64,000 nucleotides of DNA, from the NCBI GenBank assembly GCA_014773175.1, contig VXCM01002588.1, positions 192,351 to 256,350 of the forward strand. Direction: 5' to 3'. The notes beneath the pieces are model-generated. The model worked only from the letters and a program-made list of their open reading frames with translations. It was not told the origin of the DNA and did not search any database. Positions 12,617 through 26,000 of the stretch are shown here, one piece after another; positions within the stretch are counted from its first letter, which is position 1; each line of letters begins with the position of its first letter. A program made the translations under genes and the position numbers. The DNA comes from Lucifuga dentata (taxonomy: Eukaryota > Chordata > Actinopteri > Ophidiiformes > Bythitidae).

Positions 12617-15600
12617 CTATGTGAAGTTCTGGAGGGGCTGGCTGACCCTCATGCAGGTCCAGTAGAAGGCCCGACCCAGGGTGAGGAGAACCAGGAGGAG
12701 GAGCACGGCCCAGGAGGCGTAGATGCCCGGGTAGGTCTGAGCCTTCGCCCACGTACCGGCCTGGCAGGAGACACGGGCACATAACAGAGGAAGTTCTAAA
12801 GCAGGGTGGTCACAAAGCCTTTAAAAAGAATTGTAAGCACATTCTGAATGCCTTAGATTCAGCACAATTCCCATCTGGTTAAATGCAATAAACCAGAGTA
12901 CTAAACCCACTGCTGCACTTGAATTTATGTTTTATGCTTTATAGTGTAACGTATTCATGCTGCTGCAAACTGTGCAAAATCCCAGCCAAGTGTCCACTCT
13001 TTAGACAGATTAAAGACGAACACGCGAGGTTATTGATTATAATATTACGACAATTTACAATCCAACTTGAATTCCCTTATGAGATGTTTTCATCACGGCA
13101 ACGGGAACATCACACGCAGGCGGCGAGAACATTTCGTTTAGTTTATGTGTCCGTAGTCTGTGCAATGGAGGCATTAATCTTGCTGCAACATGGGAGAATT
13201 CAATACCTCTGCATCAAATTTTCATGGGAAAGCAACATAATAAACACATTAAATATGACTAAAGGGTAAGAGAGAAAATAGTTATGCCATTAAGTTTTAA
13301 GTCTGGAGCCGCTCTGTGGAAAATGAATTCAGGAAGATGGCTTTGAGAGAACCCACGGGGACTCTCAGAGAGTACGAGGATGGGAAAACAGAAGAATAAA
13401 GCTAATTTGTATATAAAAACTCAAGGCACTTATTTTCGACTTTATGGAAGCCGATTTAGGAGAAAAGTATTCTTGTCACTAATATTGATTGCGCCGCTCC
13501 TGGGACTAACAACAATTCTCTTTTTTGACGCTCAGAGATCGACTCTGATCTGGCTCGGCTGATTAATGGTATCAAAGCTAAACTAGCTTCCTGTGTGTTG
13601 TGTAATGTCCACACAGGAGAAACATGTGGAAGATGCTGTAATTAAATATGCATAAATGAAACATGCACTTGGCTGGGGAAACTCTTCAGCTGCAGAAAGG
13701 TGCAGCTGTTACTGTTACAGCCATGAAATCTCTACCCTTATTTCTTAATTGCAATCATATCATCATTATCATATAAATGGTCTGTTGCTCCTCATCGGTG
13801 GATACCTACCAAAGTTATTAATGCAAAAATCTCAAAACTCACACTCCTATGCCATGTCTGACCATCAAAACCTTCTGATGGATCACAGGCTGATTCAGTG
13901 TTTTAATACACCAATGTGTAAAGACGTTGTTAGCTTACAGAATATTCATTGCCTGCATGTTGGAATATGGAAAAGCACCATTTAGCTTATTTTGCTTTAT
14001 TCTGACCCATGCAATTCTACATTCAATGCAACTTTTTCATTTGGTGGCGTTTCAGTGATTTGCTCGCTTGCTCCCTCTGCTGGTTGTGAAGCACAGTGTA
14101 TCCACTTTCCCTTATTGCTGTACGTGTGTGTGTTTGTGTGTGTGCAGATTTAGGTATTGTCCCTACCAACATTTTTATTAGGTAAAGTTTGTTTTACTTT
14201 AGACGTTCCTCAGATATTTGCTATTTAGAATGATAAAACGAGATACGATATAACCTCTAAACAGTAGTAACAGTGGTAGTATCTCACAAGATACAAGCAA
14301 TAATTCACACATTAATGCCATTTTCCTTGTGTGTAACTGATAAGAATTCAATTAACACAATACTGCAACTTCAGCTTTGTAGGAAGAAGTCACCATCCAC
14401 TTTGGTTAGGGACCGCTGAAAAAGTGCAATCCTTAAAAAAATGTAGGCAACCAGTTGGACAATATATTAATTTTTGCTTATAAATCGATGTGACTTTTTT
14501 GCTTTTAAAGGACCATACCACCCATTTTGCATGTTTGAGCCAAATATATTAAATTTTCATACATGTAAGGTTACTGACAATCATTTATCAAAGAAAAAAA
14601 AAACGTATTTCAGCTTTCCTGATATTTTCAAAATCTCTCAAACTTTCAAAATCAAATATGCAAGTGATACACCCACCTTAAAAATCCATGTTTCTTCTGC
14701 TAATAGTTACGCAACCTTATGAAGTCACGGTCCTTTAAATTTTTCCATAAACAGGTCTTCTTTTGGGACTATATTCCCCAGTGGAGGCATACATTCACTC
14801 CACACTTTTTATTGCGCTTAAACGCTAAAATTACATAACTTCTAAAAAAAAAAAAAAAACCCTGAATACATGTCTTCTTAGCGATGATGGATTACCTATC
14901 CCAAGAACGTTTCAAGTACCAACAAGTTGATTTTAATAGTGTACCAGAATGAACTGAAACCAATGGCAGTCTGGAAGGCAGAAAAAAAAAAAATTTAACT
15001 CACAAATGCAGTAGCATGCTTTGGGAAATGAAATCGTCAATAATCTTACGTGTATGAAAATTGAATATATTAGGCTCAAACATGCAAAATGGGTGATATG
15101 GTCCTTTAAATCNTTACGTGTATGAAAATTGAATATATTAGGCTCAAACATGCAAAATGGGTGATATGGTCCTTTAAATCTATATAACTTCTGGGCTATT
15201 TATCTTGTATAACATCTTATATTACACTAATCTGAGTGGATGAATGGTCAGGTCTTGATATATAGGGAACAGCTGCAGAAAGCCATTTTAACAGCTAACC
15301 TGAGATTCTGCAGCTCTGTCTTCTCTTTCATGCTGCTGATTTGCTACATGACTCAAGAGTTTCCTGCAGTAATAAAAATGATGCATTCATTCAGAGCCAC
15401 GCAGCACTCAAACACGAATCTACGTCCCTGTAAGCCCTGATATATATACAGTACATCATACGTACAGTTAGTGTCCTGTTTTAACTATTACTAACTGGAG
15501 GTCCAAGCTATTTGTAAAATGCCACAATCAGGGAAGTTACTTATGGAGACTTACAGGAAAAGCAGAAAAATGGGCGTCATGCAAGAACATTTCCGTATTC

Positions 15601-18600
15601 TTATCTTAACGTTCTCTTACTTTTTTTCGTACGTGTGGCCACATCAGATTCAGCAAATGCTCCTAACTTCAGATAACTGCGTAAATCACCTGCGTAAACA
15701 TGAGGAATGCTACCTGTGTGTAAATGAGCGCGTTCGTGAGAATTGTAAATTAGCATAATTACACGCCCCAATAATACCATATAAGGCTACGTGTGCTGCA
15801 GGAATAGGGTTGCACCGGTAAGTCTGTCTGCAGAGTTGCGGCGATATGAAGAAGCACAGCCTGGTAATCTGAACCGCAAGAACAACCATTCATCTGTTTC
15901 TGCCAATATATCAACATGCTAAAGACACGCTAAAGCAGTAAATCAGCCATGACGCACCTGATTATACTTCCTGTTAAACTTTATATACACAGACAAACAA
16001 ACTTTCAATTAGTGCATCATTGAAGTTGTTTTGCAGTTTGAGATGTTCATATTAATATTGCTGTGTTATATGTCTACAATAGCATCAATACCCAATTTAA
16101 ATTAATGATTATGCTATGAATAAATTTAGAATTATAATTTGAATTGCAGAGAATGAACATAATTATGAAGGTTAATTTATATAGGATTTTCAAACTCAAA
16201 ATTGCTTCAAAGCAATGAAATATATGATCTGTTAGTGAAAGATGTAGGTTTGGATAACAGCAGACTAAATACACGACTATACGCCAGGTCTGGAAAACTC
16301 GTAAATTCTGTTTGTGCCTAAGAGAAAATTCAAAATACGAGAAAATTGGTGAATGCGGCAAGTTCTCCTAAATCACTCGTACAAGCCACTTAAGAATGAA
16401 TCTGTTCGTACGAGCGGTTGTTGCATGAGGCCCAATGTTCCTACCAGCGTTAAAACTAAATCTACGTCCCTGTGTGTATTTACTGACTTTGTGCTCGTTT
16501 CACCACTCCAGACTGGTGAAATAAATCTGGTGTCTGATTATCCCACTGTTAGAGGATTATTTAAACAGAAGCACGAGCTTAAAAAAAAAACCCGAAAGCG
16601 TTAAATGTATTGTGAGCCTGAGTAAGGCTCATCAAAGCCGAAACAAAGCTAAACACAAGGTCAAAACCAACTGGGAGTTATCTGTTCTCCTGCTTGAGTG
16701 GAAGTGGAACCTGCTGTTCCACCACTTAAGAGCTTTGCGTCTGAGTGACAAATAAAGGCCTGTCAGAGTGTCTGGCTTTCAGCTGGATAACTGTACTCAT
16801 TCCTTTGCTTCCTACGCGATTGTAATGTGTTCGCATTATAAAAATAAAACAGGGGAACAAAATCCAAAATGAGGAGGCGTGAGTTTGTTGTTCTGCTTGT
16901 TAGAAAGGTTCACGTCTGCCATGGAGCCACTGATAAACTCTTTTCAACGACTCTTTCTTCTGGTGACAGTGTGGTGGATGATGGCCATCACTCACCATCA
17001 GACCAGCGGTGGAGATGCTGAATAGCAAGCAGAGTAGAAAACACCACAGACTCCGCCTCCGGGGATACCTCTGACCAATGGAGGAGCTGTATGACCCGAC
17101 AACAAAAAAAAAAAAAAAAAAANAAAAAAAAAAAAAAAAAAGCGAGGAAATCTATTAGGAAAGGAAATTATCATGAAATGCATAACACATCTGCGTGTGA
17201 GGATGTTTCTGTCTGGTGAGACAACATAATCTCACTCGATAACACAATATGACCTTTGACCCTTTGTTTTTCTGATCTGTTAACAGTAGAATAAATAATT
17301 GATTCAGTAAAGATTCAAATTTTTTTCATTTGGCAATTTGTAAATCACTATAATGGCTCCAGTGTGTGCATTTTCCAGCTGCAAAGACAAAGTCAAACAA
17401 AACATGTCTCAAAATATAAAACTGTTATGAATCACAACTAAATAAACTTAAATAAACTTCCCATGAACCTTGCTCACAGTGTTCAGAAGCTTATGAAGCC
17501 AGGAATACAGGAATGCGGCTTGTAGTAAAGTTCAAGGAAAATCCTGAGACGTAAAATGTACGTGCAGCAAAATCTCAGATTATACATCTCATGATGTTAT
17601 GAAAAATGTGTCAACACTGAGAAAAATGACCAGAAGTTTTTTAAAATCCTGCAAAAAAGTAAAACCTGCTTCAAGATGAAGGAAAGTTGCACCTATGAAA
17701 TCCATTTTTGCCCCAATCTGTTGTTTAGTCAGTTTATTTAAAGAACCATACCAGACATTTTGCATGTTTGAGCCTAATACATTCAATTTTCATACACATA
17801 ATGTTACTGACAATCATTTCCCNCATTTTGCATGTTTGAGCCTAATACATTCAATTTTCATACACATAATGTTACTGACAATCATTTCCCAAAGCATACT
17901 ACTGGAATTATGTTGAATTAAAAATGTTTTTCCTACCTTCCAAACGACCATTGGTTTCAGTTCATTCTGGTACGCTATTAAAATCAACTTGTTGATACTT
18001 GAAACGTTCTTGGGATAGGTAATCCATCATCACCAACAAGACGTGTATTCAGGTTTTTTTTTTAGAAGTTACGTCATTTTAGCATTTAAGCGCAGTAAAA
18101 AGCGTGGAGTGGATATATGTCTCCACTGGGGAATATAGTCCCAAAAGAAGATGTGTTTATTGAAAAACTTTAACGACCTTGACATCGATTTTTAAGGTGG
18201 GTGTATCACCTGAATATTTGATTTTGAAAGATTAAGAGATTTTGCAAAATATCAGGAAAGCTCAAATATGGTTTTATCTTTTGGGAAATGATTGTCAGTA
18301 AACTTACATGTATGAAAATTTAATATAATAGGCTCAAACATGCAAAATGGGTGGTATGGTCCTTCAAAGATTTGACATGTTCAGCTCAAGCACCATGCTT
18401 TCCTTTTGGAATTTCTGGAATATATTTGTGCTTTTATAAATTACCCCTTAAGTCTCAAAAGTGCCACTGTCCTTGAGCAAACATCCTGAACCCACAACCT
18501 TCTCGCTTGCTGTAAGAGTTGCTGAAAACAAGCATCAGCGAAACATCTCAAGCTGTAACTTTCCAGTGAAGAAATACTGTGGACTGTGGGAGTGGAGTGC

Positions 18601-19557
18601 TGTGACTGATGACTTGCTTATGGCTACTTACACTTTCCTGCAATGTGGGCACCTGGCCAGCGTCCGGTCCGTGAACTCTGTCCACTGAGATTACAAAGAC
18701 AAACACATGTAAGCCTGAATCTAGAAAATAAGATGTTTATCAGTATATCAATCGTGATAATGGAGCTAGCAGATGACAGGAGCCTTTATTCCTGTGTTAC
18801 AATGCATCTTTGTTATATTTTCTTACGCAGTATTGAATCAGTGTGAATCTGATTAATGCTCAAAGAACAACAGTAAGGAAGATGCATGCAATGATACAAG
18901 GCAAGTAAGATGAATTTGCAGAAGGTTTCAGAAGCTTTTATTTGGAAAGGGCCTCCAGCTTGTTTTACAAACTACAATAAAAACATCTCCAACCTCAATA
19001 CGAGGCACGAGGTGACGAGCAGGAAATGAGACAGAAAAATAGTCTTCTCTCAGGGCGGACACGCTTATTCCTGCACTAACGCCGAGCCATGATACGCGTG
19101 TAGACCTTGAATACACTGCGCAGGCTCTCCATTCTTCTTCTTCTGATCGAAACGCTCTGCATGGGAAGCACAGAGGACATTATCGCTAGATCTACGACAA
19201 AAGGATCAGCGATGCGCCACCCGGGGCAAAGATTTGTATTTCCACTCAGCCCTCTTGTCTGAAGCAGGCGGGGATGACCTGACTGAATTCTAAGCGCCGC
19301 GTATCATCCATCTCTACCTTCCTTCACGCCGCTATTCTTCTCTTTCTCTTATTCTGCAAGCATCCACATCCGCCTCTCTCCCACCATATATCCAAGCCAT
19401 CTTTAACTCTGACACATGCTGTTGAAAGGGCACCAAGTTACATTTTTATTTCCCCCTAAGCACAAAGTGACCGTAATATATCAGCAGGGAGTTAATAGGG
19501 TTATTGATCTACACTGATAAATCAGCGTTTATTGGGGCAGGTGGCTGAGAATCCTGG

Positions 19558-19588
<31 letters not shown>

Positions 19589-20050
19589 CTCGGTTTTTAT
19601 GCTGTATTACGGTTTTTGCAACAAAAAAACTCTACAGCTGTCGCAACATACTCGGCATATGAATGATAAAAAGCTCGTCTCTAAAGCCAAACAAACACAT
19701 GCCAAACTTTTTATTATTCCACCACTTTGCATTGTAATGCAGTATCTCATCACAACCATTTCGACTGGATCTGTGTGTTCTATAGTAAAAACTTCAATGG
19801 TTTTCAAAATTTCTACATCAAAAAATAAAAAAAGTCTTAATCTAACTTTGAATGAAAAGTCTTGATGCCAGGTGGTTGTAGTTTGTTGTCTGAGGAGAGA
19901 TTATTGGAGAAAGAGAGTCTGGTACCAGGAAGGTGTTGCTGCAGTGTCCACAGGAGACTCGGGCTCCAGCTGGCTGCGGTTCAGGGCTGGCTGGACCGGG
20001 ATGAACTGGACCCAGGTTGATTATCCTCTTACTAAAAAGAGATGCATGCA

Positions 20051-20085
<35 letters not shown>

Positions 20086-23000
20086 AAAAACCACACACAA
20101 CAATCAGCTCATGACTTATTACATCTTACAATTGACTCAAAGTTGGATGAAGATCAATCTAACATGATGTGTCCTGTCTGCTGTGCAAATTTTCCCTGTA
20201 TTTGGAATTTTTTGTGCATTATTATCATTATTATGATGATTATTATAATGATGACGATGATTATTATTATTATTATTATTATTACACTTCCTACCTACTA
20301 CAGTGACTCAAAACTTTTCATCAGGTAGTTGCATGTGTATTGGATGCAGAAAAAGCCAAAGTAGCTGATGAAGAATAATTATAATTTTGTGACATCACTT
20401 TGTTTAAATGGGTATATGGTTAAAGGGTAAATCTAATCTAATCTAAAGTTAATATTATCATAGAGAAAAATATGTGAATGTGTAAACTCCAATCAGCTGT
20501 TAGCCTTATGTAAAGACTGATTTAGGTGTTTCAGATCTTTATAGTGAGATATTTTGGGATGTGCTCTTTAAAATATCGTTTTGCAAATTAGCAGAAAATT
20601 ATCAAAAGACTGATAAAAAAAAAATGTTTTGTTTGTATATTTTATGCCTTCGTCGTAAACAAGGAATCTTATCTTTGTTAGTAATTACATCAGGCTCCAG
20701 AAGCAGCAAGGTCAGATGGCAGCAACCGAGTGTGTGTGTGTGTTTTTTTTATGTTATTTTATTTTATTTTTTACATTAAAACTCCTCATGCACTGGCAGC
20801 TGTCTGTGCTGCAATAAGAGTTCTTTTTGCTTTTCCTTTTTCTGACAAGTGGCAACTGAAACTTTTCTTTGCAAAACTGTTTTGTCCTTTTAACCAGCCT
20901 GGTACATTTTTGCTGCACTGAAAAAAAAAAAATCAATGTTGCCACTAAAATAACTTGGAACTGCATGAAAACTTTCCAACTCACTTTAAGCTGCCTTCAT
21001 TCCAGACATCACACAGCCTCAAACCAAACTTGTCTAATAGACAGAGTCAGCTCTCCAAGAAATGTCAATTCTGCCCCCTGATGGTAAAGTTACAGGAATG
21101 AACTTGCTTTATGTAGCTACTCTGCAGGAACATAAAGCACAATTAAACCTGAAAAATGTGGCTCAATTTTGTGAGTTTTAATTTGTTTTGTTTTTTTTAA
21201 AGCTGCCCAAAACATATTCCTCAATGCAAGCATATAACCAACAAGCCATGCATACGGACACACTTTAGGAAAACAGACAGCACAAAACAATAAAAAAACA
21301 TGATGTGGCTGTTTTAATGACTGTGTTATTGCCTCATCCAGCTCGCTGAGCGCCATATGTAAACTGCACCCAGGGCAGAGCCTAATTAACAGACTGCTGC
21401 TCCCATTTCACCTCGTTTCCTCTGCTTCACTTCATTCTAACTGACACACACATGCACACAGTGAACTTACCCTTTCGCAGAAACACACACACACACAGAA
21501 AAAGTGTCTCACCAGTAAGGCCGGGGACAAGCGATCCTCTGGGAAGTGACTTTGCAGATGAGCAAACAGTTGCACGGGCAGCGAACGTATTTCTTCCCTG
21601 CTGGAGCGTTCTTAATGGGCTGCAGAGGGAGAGAGAAGCATGGAATATGAAAAGAAAAGAAGAGTATATTACACGTTGAGTAGATAATAGGCTAATTATT
21701 CTCCATGGATTAGAATTAAGCAGCAGCGTGTGACGGGCAGAGTGCTGCAGTCATATGAAGCCAAAACACAGCAGTTCAAGTACAAAGATCTTGTTGGTGC
21801 TTCATGGTGCCCAACAGCAAAGTAGCAACTTGTACTGTTCAACAGACAATTATAACACTCATATTGGCATGAGAGCTGAGAGTTATAATGACACTTTCAC
21901 CGTTGCTCACTCTGTCTAGCCAAAACATACTTCTGGTGCTAGAAAGCAGCTACAGCAACAAGTTTTTCTAGAACCGCTTCTCATGCTGCGTTCACAGACC
22001 TCGGAACTCAGATTTTTCCGACTTCTTACTTGGAAAAATGCATTGGAACGGCATTTGAAGTCGGAGCTCTGGCTGGAAAACTCCATTTACCCCGACTTAC
22101 CGAGTATGACGTCACTCAACATGGCAGTGCTGTGGAAGCAAGTTTTATGAATGGAAATGATCAGCTAAAAGACAAATAAAGTATTTTTTCTTGCGTGAAA
22201 TTGAAAGAAAAAGGTCAGAATATATCGCCAAGTTAACTATCTATAGTGTATAATAACCGTTTGCCACTGATACGTAAGTGTAAATAATTTCATATTACTA
22301 CTTCTCTGCACAGTTTAATACCCACTGTGATTAATATCATTGTAAAACAACACAACCAAACAGTCCTGTAGTCTAACTTTACTTTAGTTAGCATTTATTA
22401 CAATGTTTAATTAATTTTACAGTATTTATTGGTGTTGAGCTATGTTTTTTTTGATTACATTCGGCTGGAACGGTTTGAGGTTGGAAGCTGGAATTTCCAA
22501 ATGGGAAAAATCCGAGTTCTGAGCTCTGTCGAACGCAGCATCAGTACCATAACAACAATGGAGGGGACATGGAGACTATACTGGGGCCGTGGAGTGTCTG
22601 CAGGTTACAAAGGTGTATATTAGGCCACACACACTTCCTTTTGATTTTTCCAAAGATTTTTTTCAAAAGAATTTGAGGATGTGATTGGTTTGGTTGGCAT
22701 ATTGCTGCAGCGGAACTAGGATGTAGTGGGTTGTGGCAGCCGGATGAATTAGCAGACGGACGTGTAAAGTATAAAAGGTCTGGCTGGGGCAGTGTGGCGT
22801 TGTTATTCTGCCAGCGGTTGTATCGGGGAAGCTGCCGCAAGCGTCAATCTTCCTCATCACTCTGGTCTTGACTGCATTTTGTCCGGTGGCTGTATTGGAA
22901 TTTATAATTGTGCTGACCGCAGCGTACACGTCAGTTTGGTTGTGGTAATCGGGCGGCGTGGCGGTGTATTTCCAGACGGAAAAGAGAGAGATGTGCACAC

Positions 23001-26000
23001 CTGTAGAGCGTTGCTGATCCAGTGTCAAGGTGGCATTTCAATTCTGGCTCCATGGTATGTGTGTGGCCAGCGCATACCAGGTAATTGTAGTCTTAATCAA
23101 ATTGCGCATTTATGTATGGATATATATATATATGTTTATGGGAACTGATGTGCATAATTGTGTTTTAGAGGATGTTGGGGCATGAAGGCAGACCATAGAG
23201 GGATGGGAAAGGAAGGTTAATTTCACAGCTGGTGGGTTTCTTTGTATGTGTTTCTTTTGTATTAAATGTTTTTTTGTTTTTTGTTTTTTTTTACAATTAA
23301 ATGTCATGGTTAATTTGTTGAATATTTATATGTATGTATTAATTGTGTTTGGTGTGTCTCCAGCTGGTGAGCCACTGCTTGGGCTCAGCCAACCTGTGCT
23401 TTACGCTCTGTATAAAGTGAATATGTAGATGTTTCAACTAAAGAACGTCGGGAAATAAAGATAAATGGTCATTTTTTTATAAACTGTACCTTTGATCTGC
23501 CTTTCCTTAAAGAGGGCCAGGACCTGCTCTTAGGATTGGCCTGTGTCTAACTGGGCTACAATAATTACACACTGAGCTTACTTCATGTTCTTCATATGCA
23601 CTTATTCAGCTATAGCCATATGAAATACATGACTATAAGCAGTTTTGATATAAGGCATGTGTATGAAAACATACAGAATGTTCACGCGGTGGATTTGTAT
23701 AATCTCGCAAGGTCACACTGCAATTTTAATAATGCAGAAATCAATTACCAATGACACTGAGCTCAGCGACAGAGCTGTGTGTTTTATTGGTGCTGCAGGT
23801 AAATGAATCGCAGACCTTCATCTGGGCTTAAGAGATCATACAGGCTGATATCTGCCCTGCTGGGTGTTTTCTCTCATGCATCATTAATCAGACAGTTCAC
23901 ATTAACTCCTGTGTTTCCTGCACTAATATTCAGTTTCACTGTACAACAGCTGCTGTAGTGAAATGAAGTCAAATTAAAGCTGAGATCAAGCTAATTGTCA
24001 TGTTATTATGTGTATGTCTTATCCCAAACTCTCCTTTAGCCTAATTTAAAAAAATAAATAAATAAATAAATAAAATAAAATAAAATAAAAAAAATGTACC
24101 TCATTACCCTTGACTTGGACCCTGTAGATCACACCTCTTTACTCCTAATGCCTGATCTTTTGCTTCCTGCACATATTCCTGTAGAAATCTCTGGATTGGA
24201 GCCAGTACTTATTTATTAACACATCTCTATACGATGCAACTTCCATCTGTAATGCTAATAATGTGTACTTGCACATCCATACTACTTTGTGTGGATGTAA
24301 ATGTGACTTTGTGTGTTTTCTAAGCTGGCGACCAACAGGCTACATCTGCCCAGCCTGGCCACGTTTTGATATGTCTACATATGTTCCCTCCATCTGTAAA
24401 TTGCTTTTATTGCATATTGGTACATCTGGACACATTTCATATTTCTTTCCATCTGTACATTGATTTGCATAGCTAGTGATGCACACTTGCAGATCCCCTA
24501 CAACTAGTAAATCTGTCACGAGAGCTGCTCTGTAATGATCTTGAGGCTCTCTCCCTCGTGGATGCTCCTGTGCGCTTTTCCCCCCTCCCTTCCTGAGTTG
24601 TTAGTTCTCAGCTGTAGCTAGTCCTGTCATTTAGCGCTCCACTATTTTAGTGGCAGTTTGTCCGGTGTTCAGTGCCTGATTGTCATTTCGACACCGATCA
24701 GCTCTCCAGTGCCTCTCTGTTCTCCGAGCGTCTCCATCCTTTCGCCACCTGTCTGGTTTGTTTGCTGGTCTTTCTGCTCATTGTTTCCCTGTGAATCAGT
24801 TTTTTTGTTTGTTAGTACCTTTTTTCTCCTATGTTTGTTGAAACTCTCCCTAGAAAATTATTCGACTTGCTAGTTTTTTTTTTCCTTTAATCAAACCTCG
24901 TGTAGGTTTCGCCTTTTGTTGTTTGTTTTTCCTTATTGTTTGATGTTTGTGTGCCATACATTCATAGGCATCGTTTCATGTTTATCTTTGTATGACGTCA
25001 GACGCTGATTTATGTTAATTCCGGACTGGGCGTGTCATTCTTTGTATCGTTATTAGTTCTACAGTCTGGCTTACCTGTATTAGTTTTTGCTTGGTTTTTT
25101 TTGTTTCTCACTTAGTGTATTTAATACAAATTGTTCTTACCAAGCTTTTCTTTGTGGTGTCTGCTTTTGGGTTCTTGATATTATACCTGTTACAAAATCT
25201 GATAGTGAAGATGCTCCACCATTATGTTTTCATATATTTGGTTGTGGAAATTTTATGCAATATTATCTCCTGGCTTCCATAATTGTCCAAATCAAATAAA
25301 TCCATCCCTCAGCTGTTCCAACTGTCCTATTTCCTCCGGTAATCTAATTAATCTTGACATGTACTCAACTGTTCAAAGGTTATGAATGCAAGTGCAAGTT
25401 GTGCATCTTCACTAATTACCTTCTTGGTTGAAGATAATTCATGGAAAGCTTCAGTATATCACTGTCAAATTAATTGTGAGACATTTCTGTAATTATAACA
25501 TTAACATAACAATGAGGACGCTGTCAAGATGAGTGGTTCTCTCTAGTGGCTTTCATATTATTTGGTGCTCACATTTGGCAACATTAGGACCATGTTTAGC
25601 ATAAAACCTGTTGATTCTTGTCACGGTAGGAATGTTGCTATCCGCTTCTTTTTTTTTTTTTTTTAAANTTTTTTTTTTTTTTTTAAACAAACCAAACAAG
25701 ATGAGTTAATTCTCCTCCTTTTCCTGATGTGAATGCGCCATGAGGGTCTATTTGCAGTGGAACCAGAAACTTTTCTGTTTTGCGCCAAGAATTAAACAAT
25801 TCTGGTGGTCAATGTTAAGTAGAGAAACTGATACAGACTGCCACACCTATCAGCAAAGTTATCATTTGAGTATGTATGCACGTGTTTTGTGACTGTAAGT
25901 CTAAACAAATGGTGTGAAAAACTGTTAGGAAGAGTGACAAATTCCTCAAGGAACCTACCGTAGCTTCATTGCAGACGCCACATTTTACCACGTGCTGGTG

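Noticed and set aside
12443..12784. 113-codon plus-strand frame in a GC-rich patch
   Set aside because: The GC-rich patch is the last coding exon of pip4p1 on the minus strand; the plus frame is its shadow.
13380..13562. 60-codon frame with a hydrophobic C-terminal half
   Set aside because: No family resemblance, no splice context, and it lies inside a pip4p1 intron. Short hydrophobic frames are common by chance in AT-rich DNA.
22755..22775. TATAAAAG as a gene promoter
   Set aside because: There is no downstream gene with a supported start, and such motifs arise by chance or within retroelements. Kept only as a note in the intron description.
22663..23028. 121-codon minus-strand frame and overlapping 118-codon plus frame
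   Set aside because: No recognisable motif on either strand, and they are intronic to pip4p1. Length alone is not enough support.
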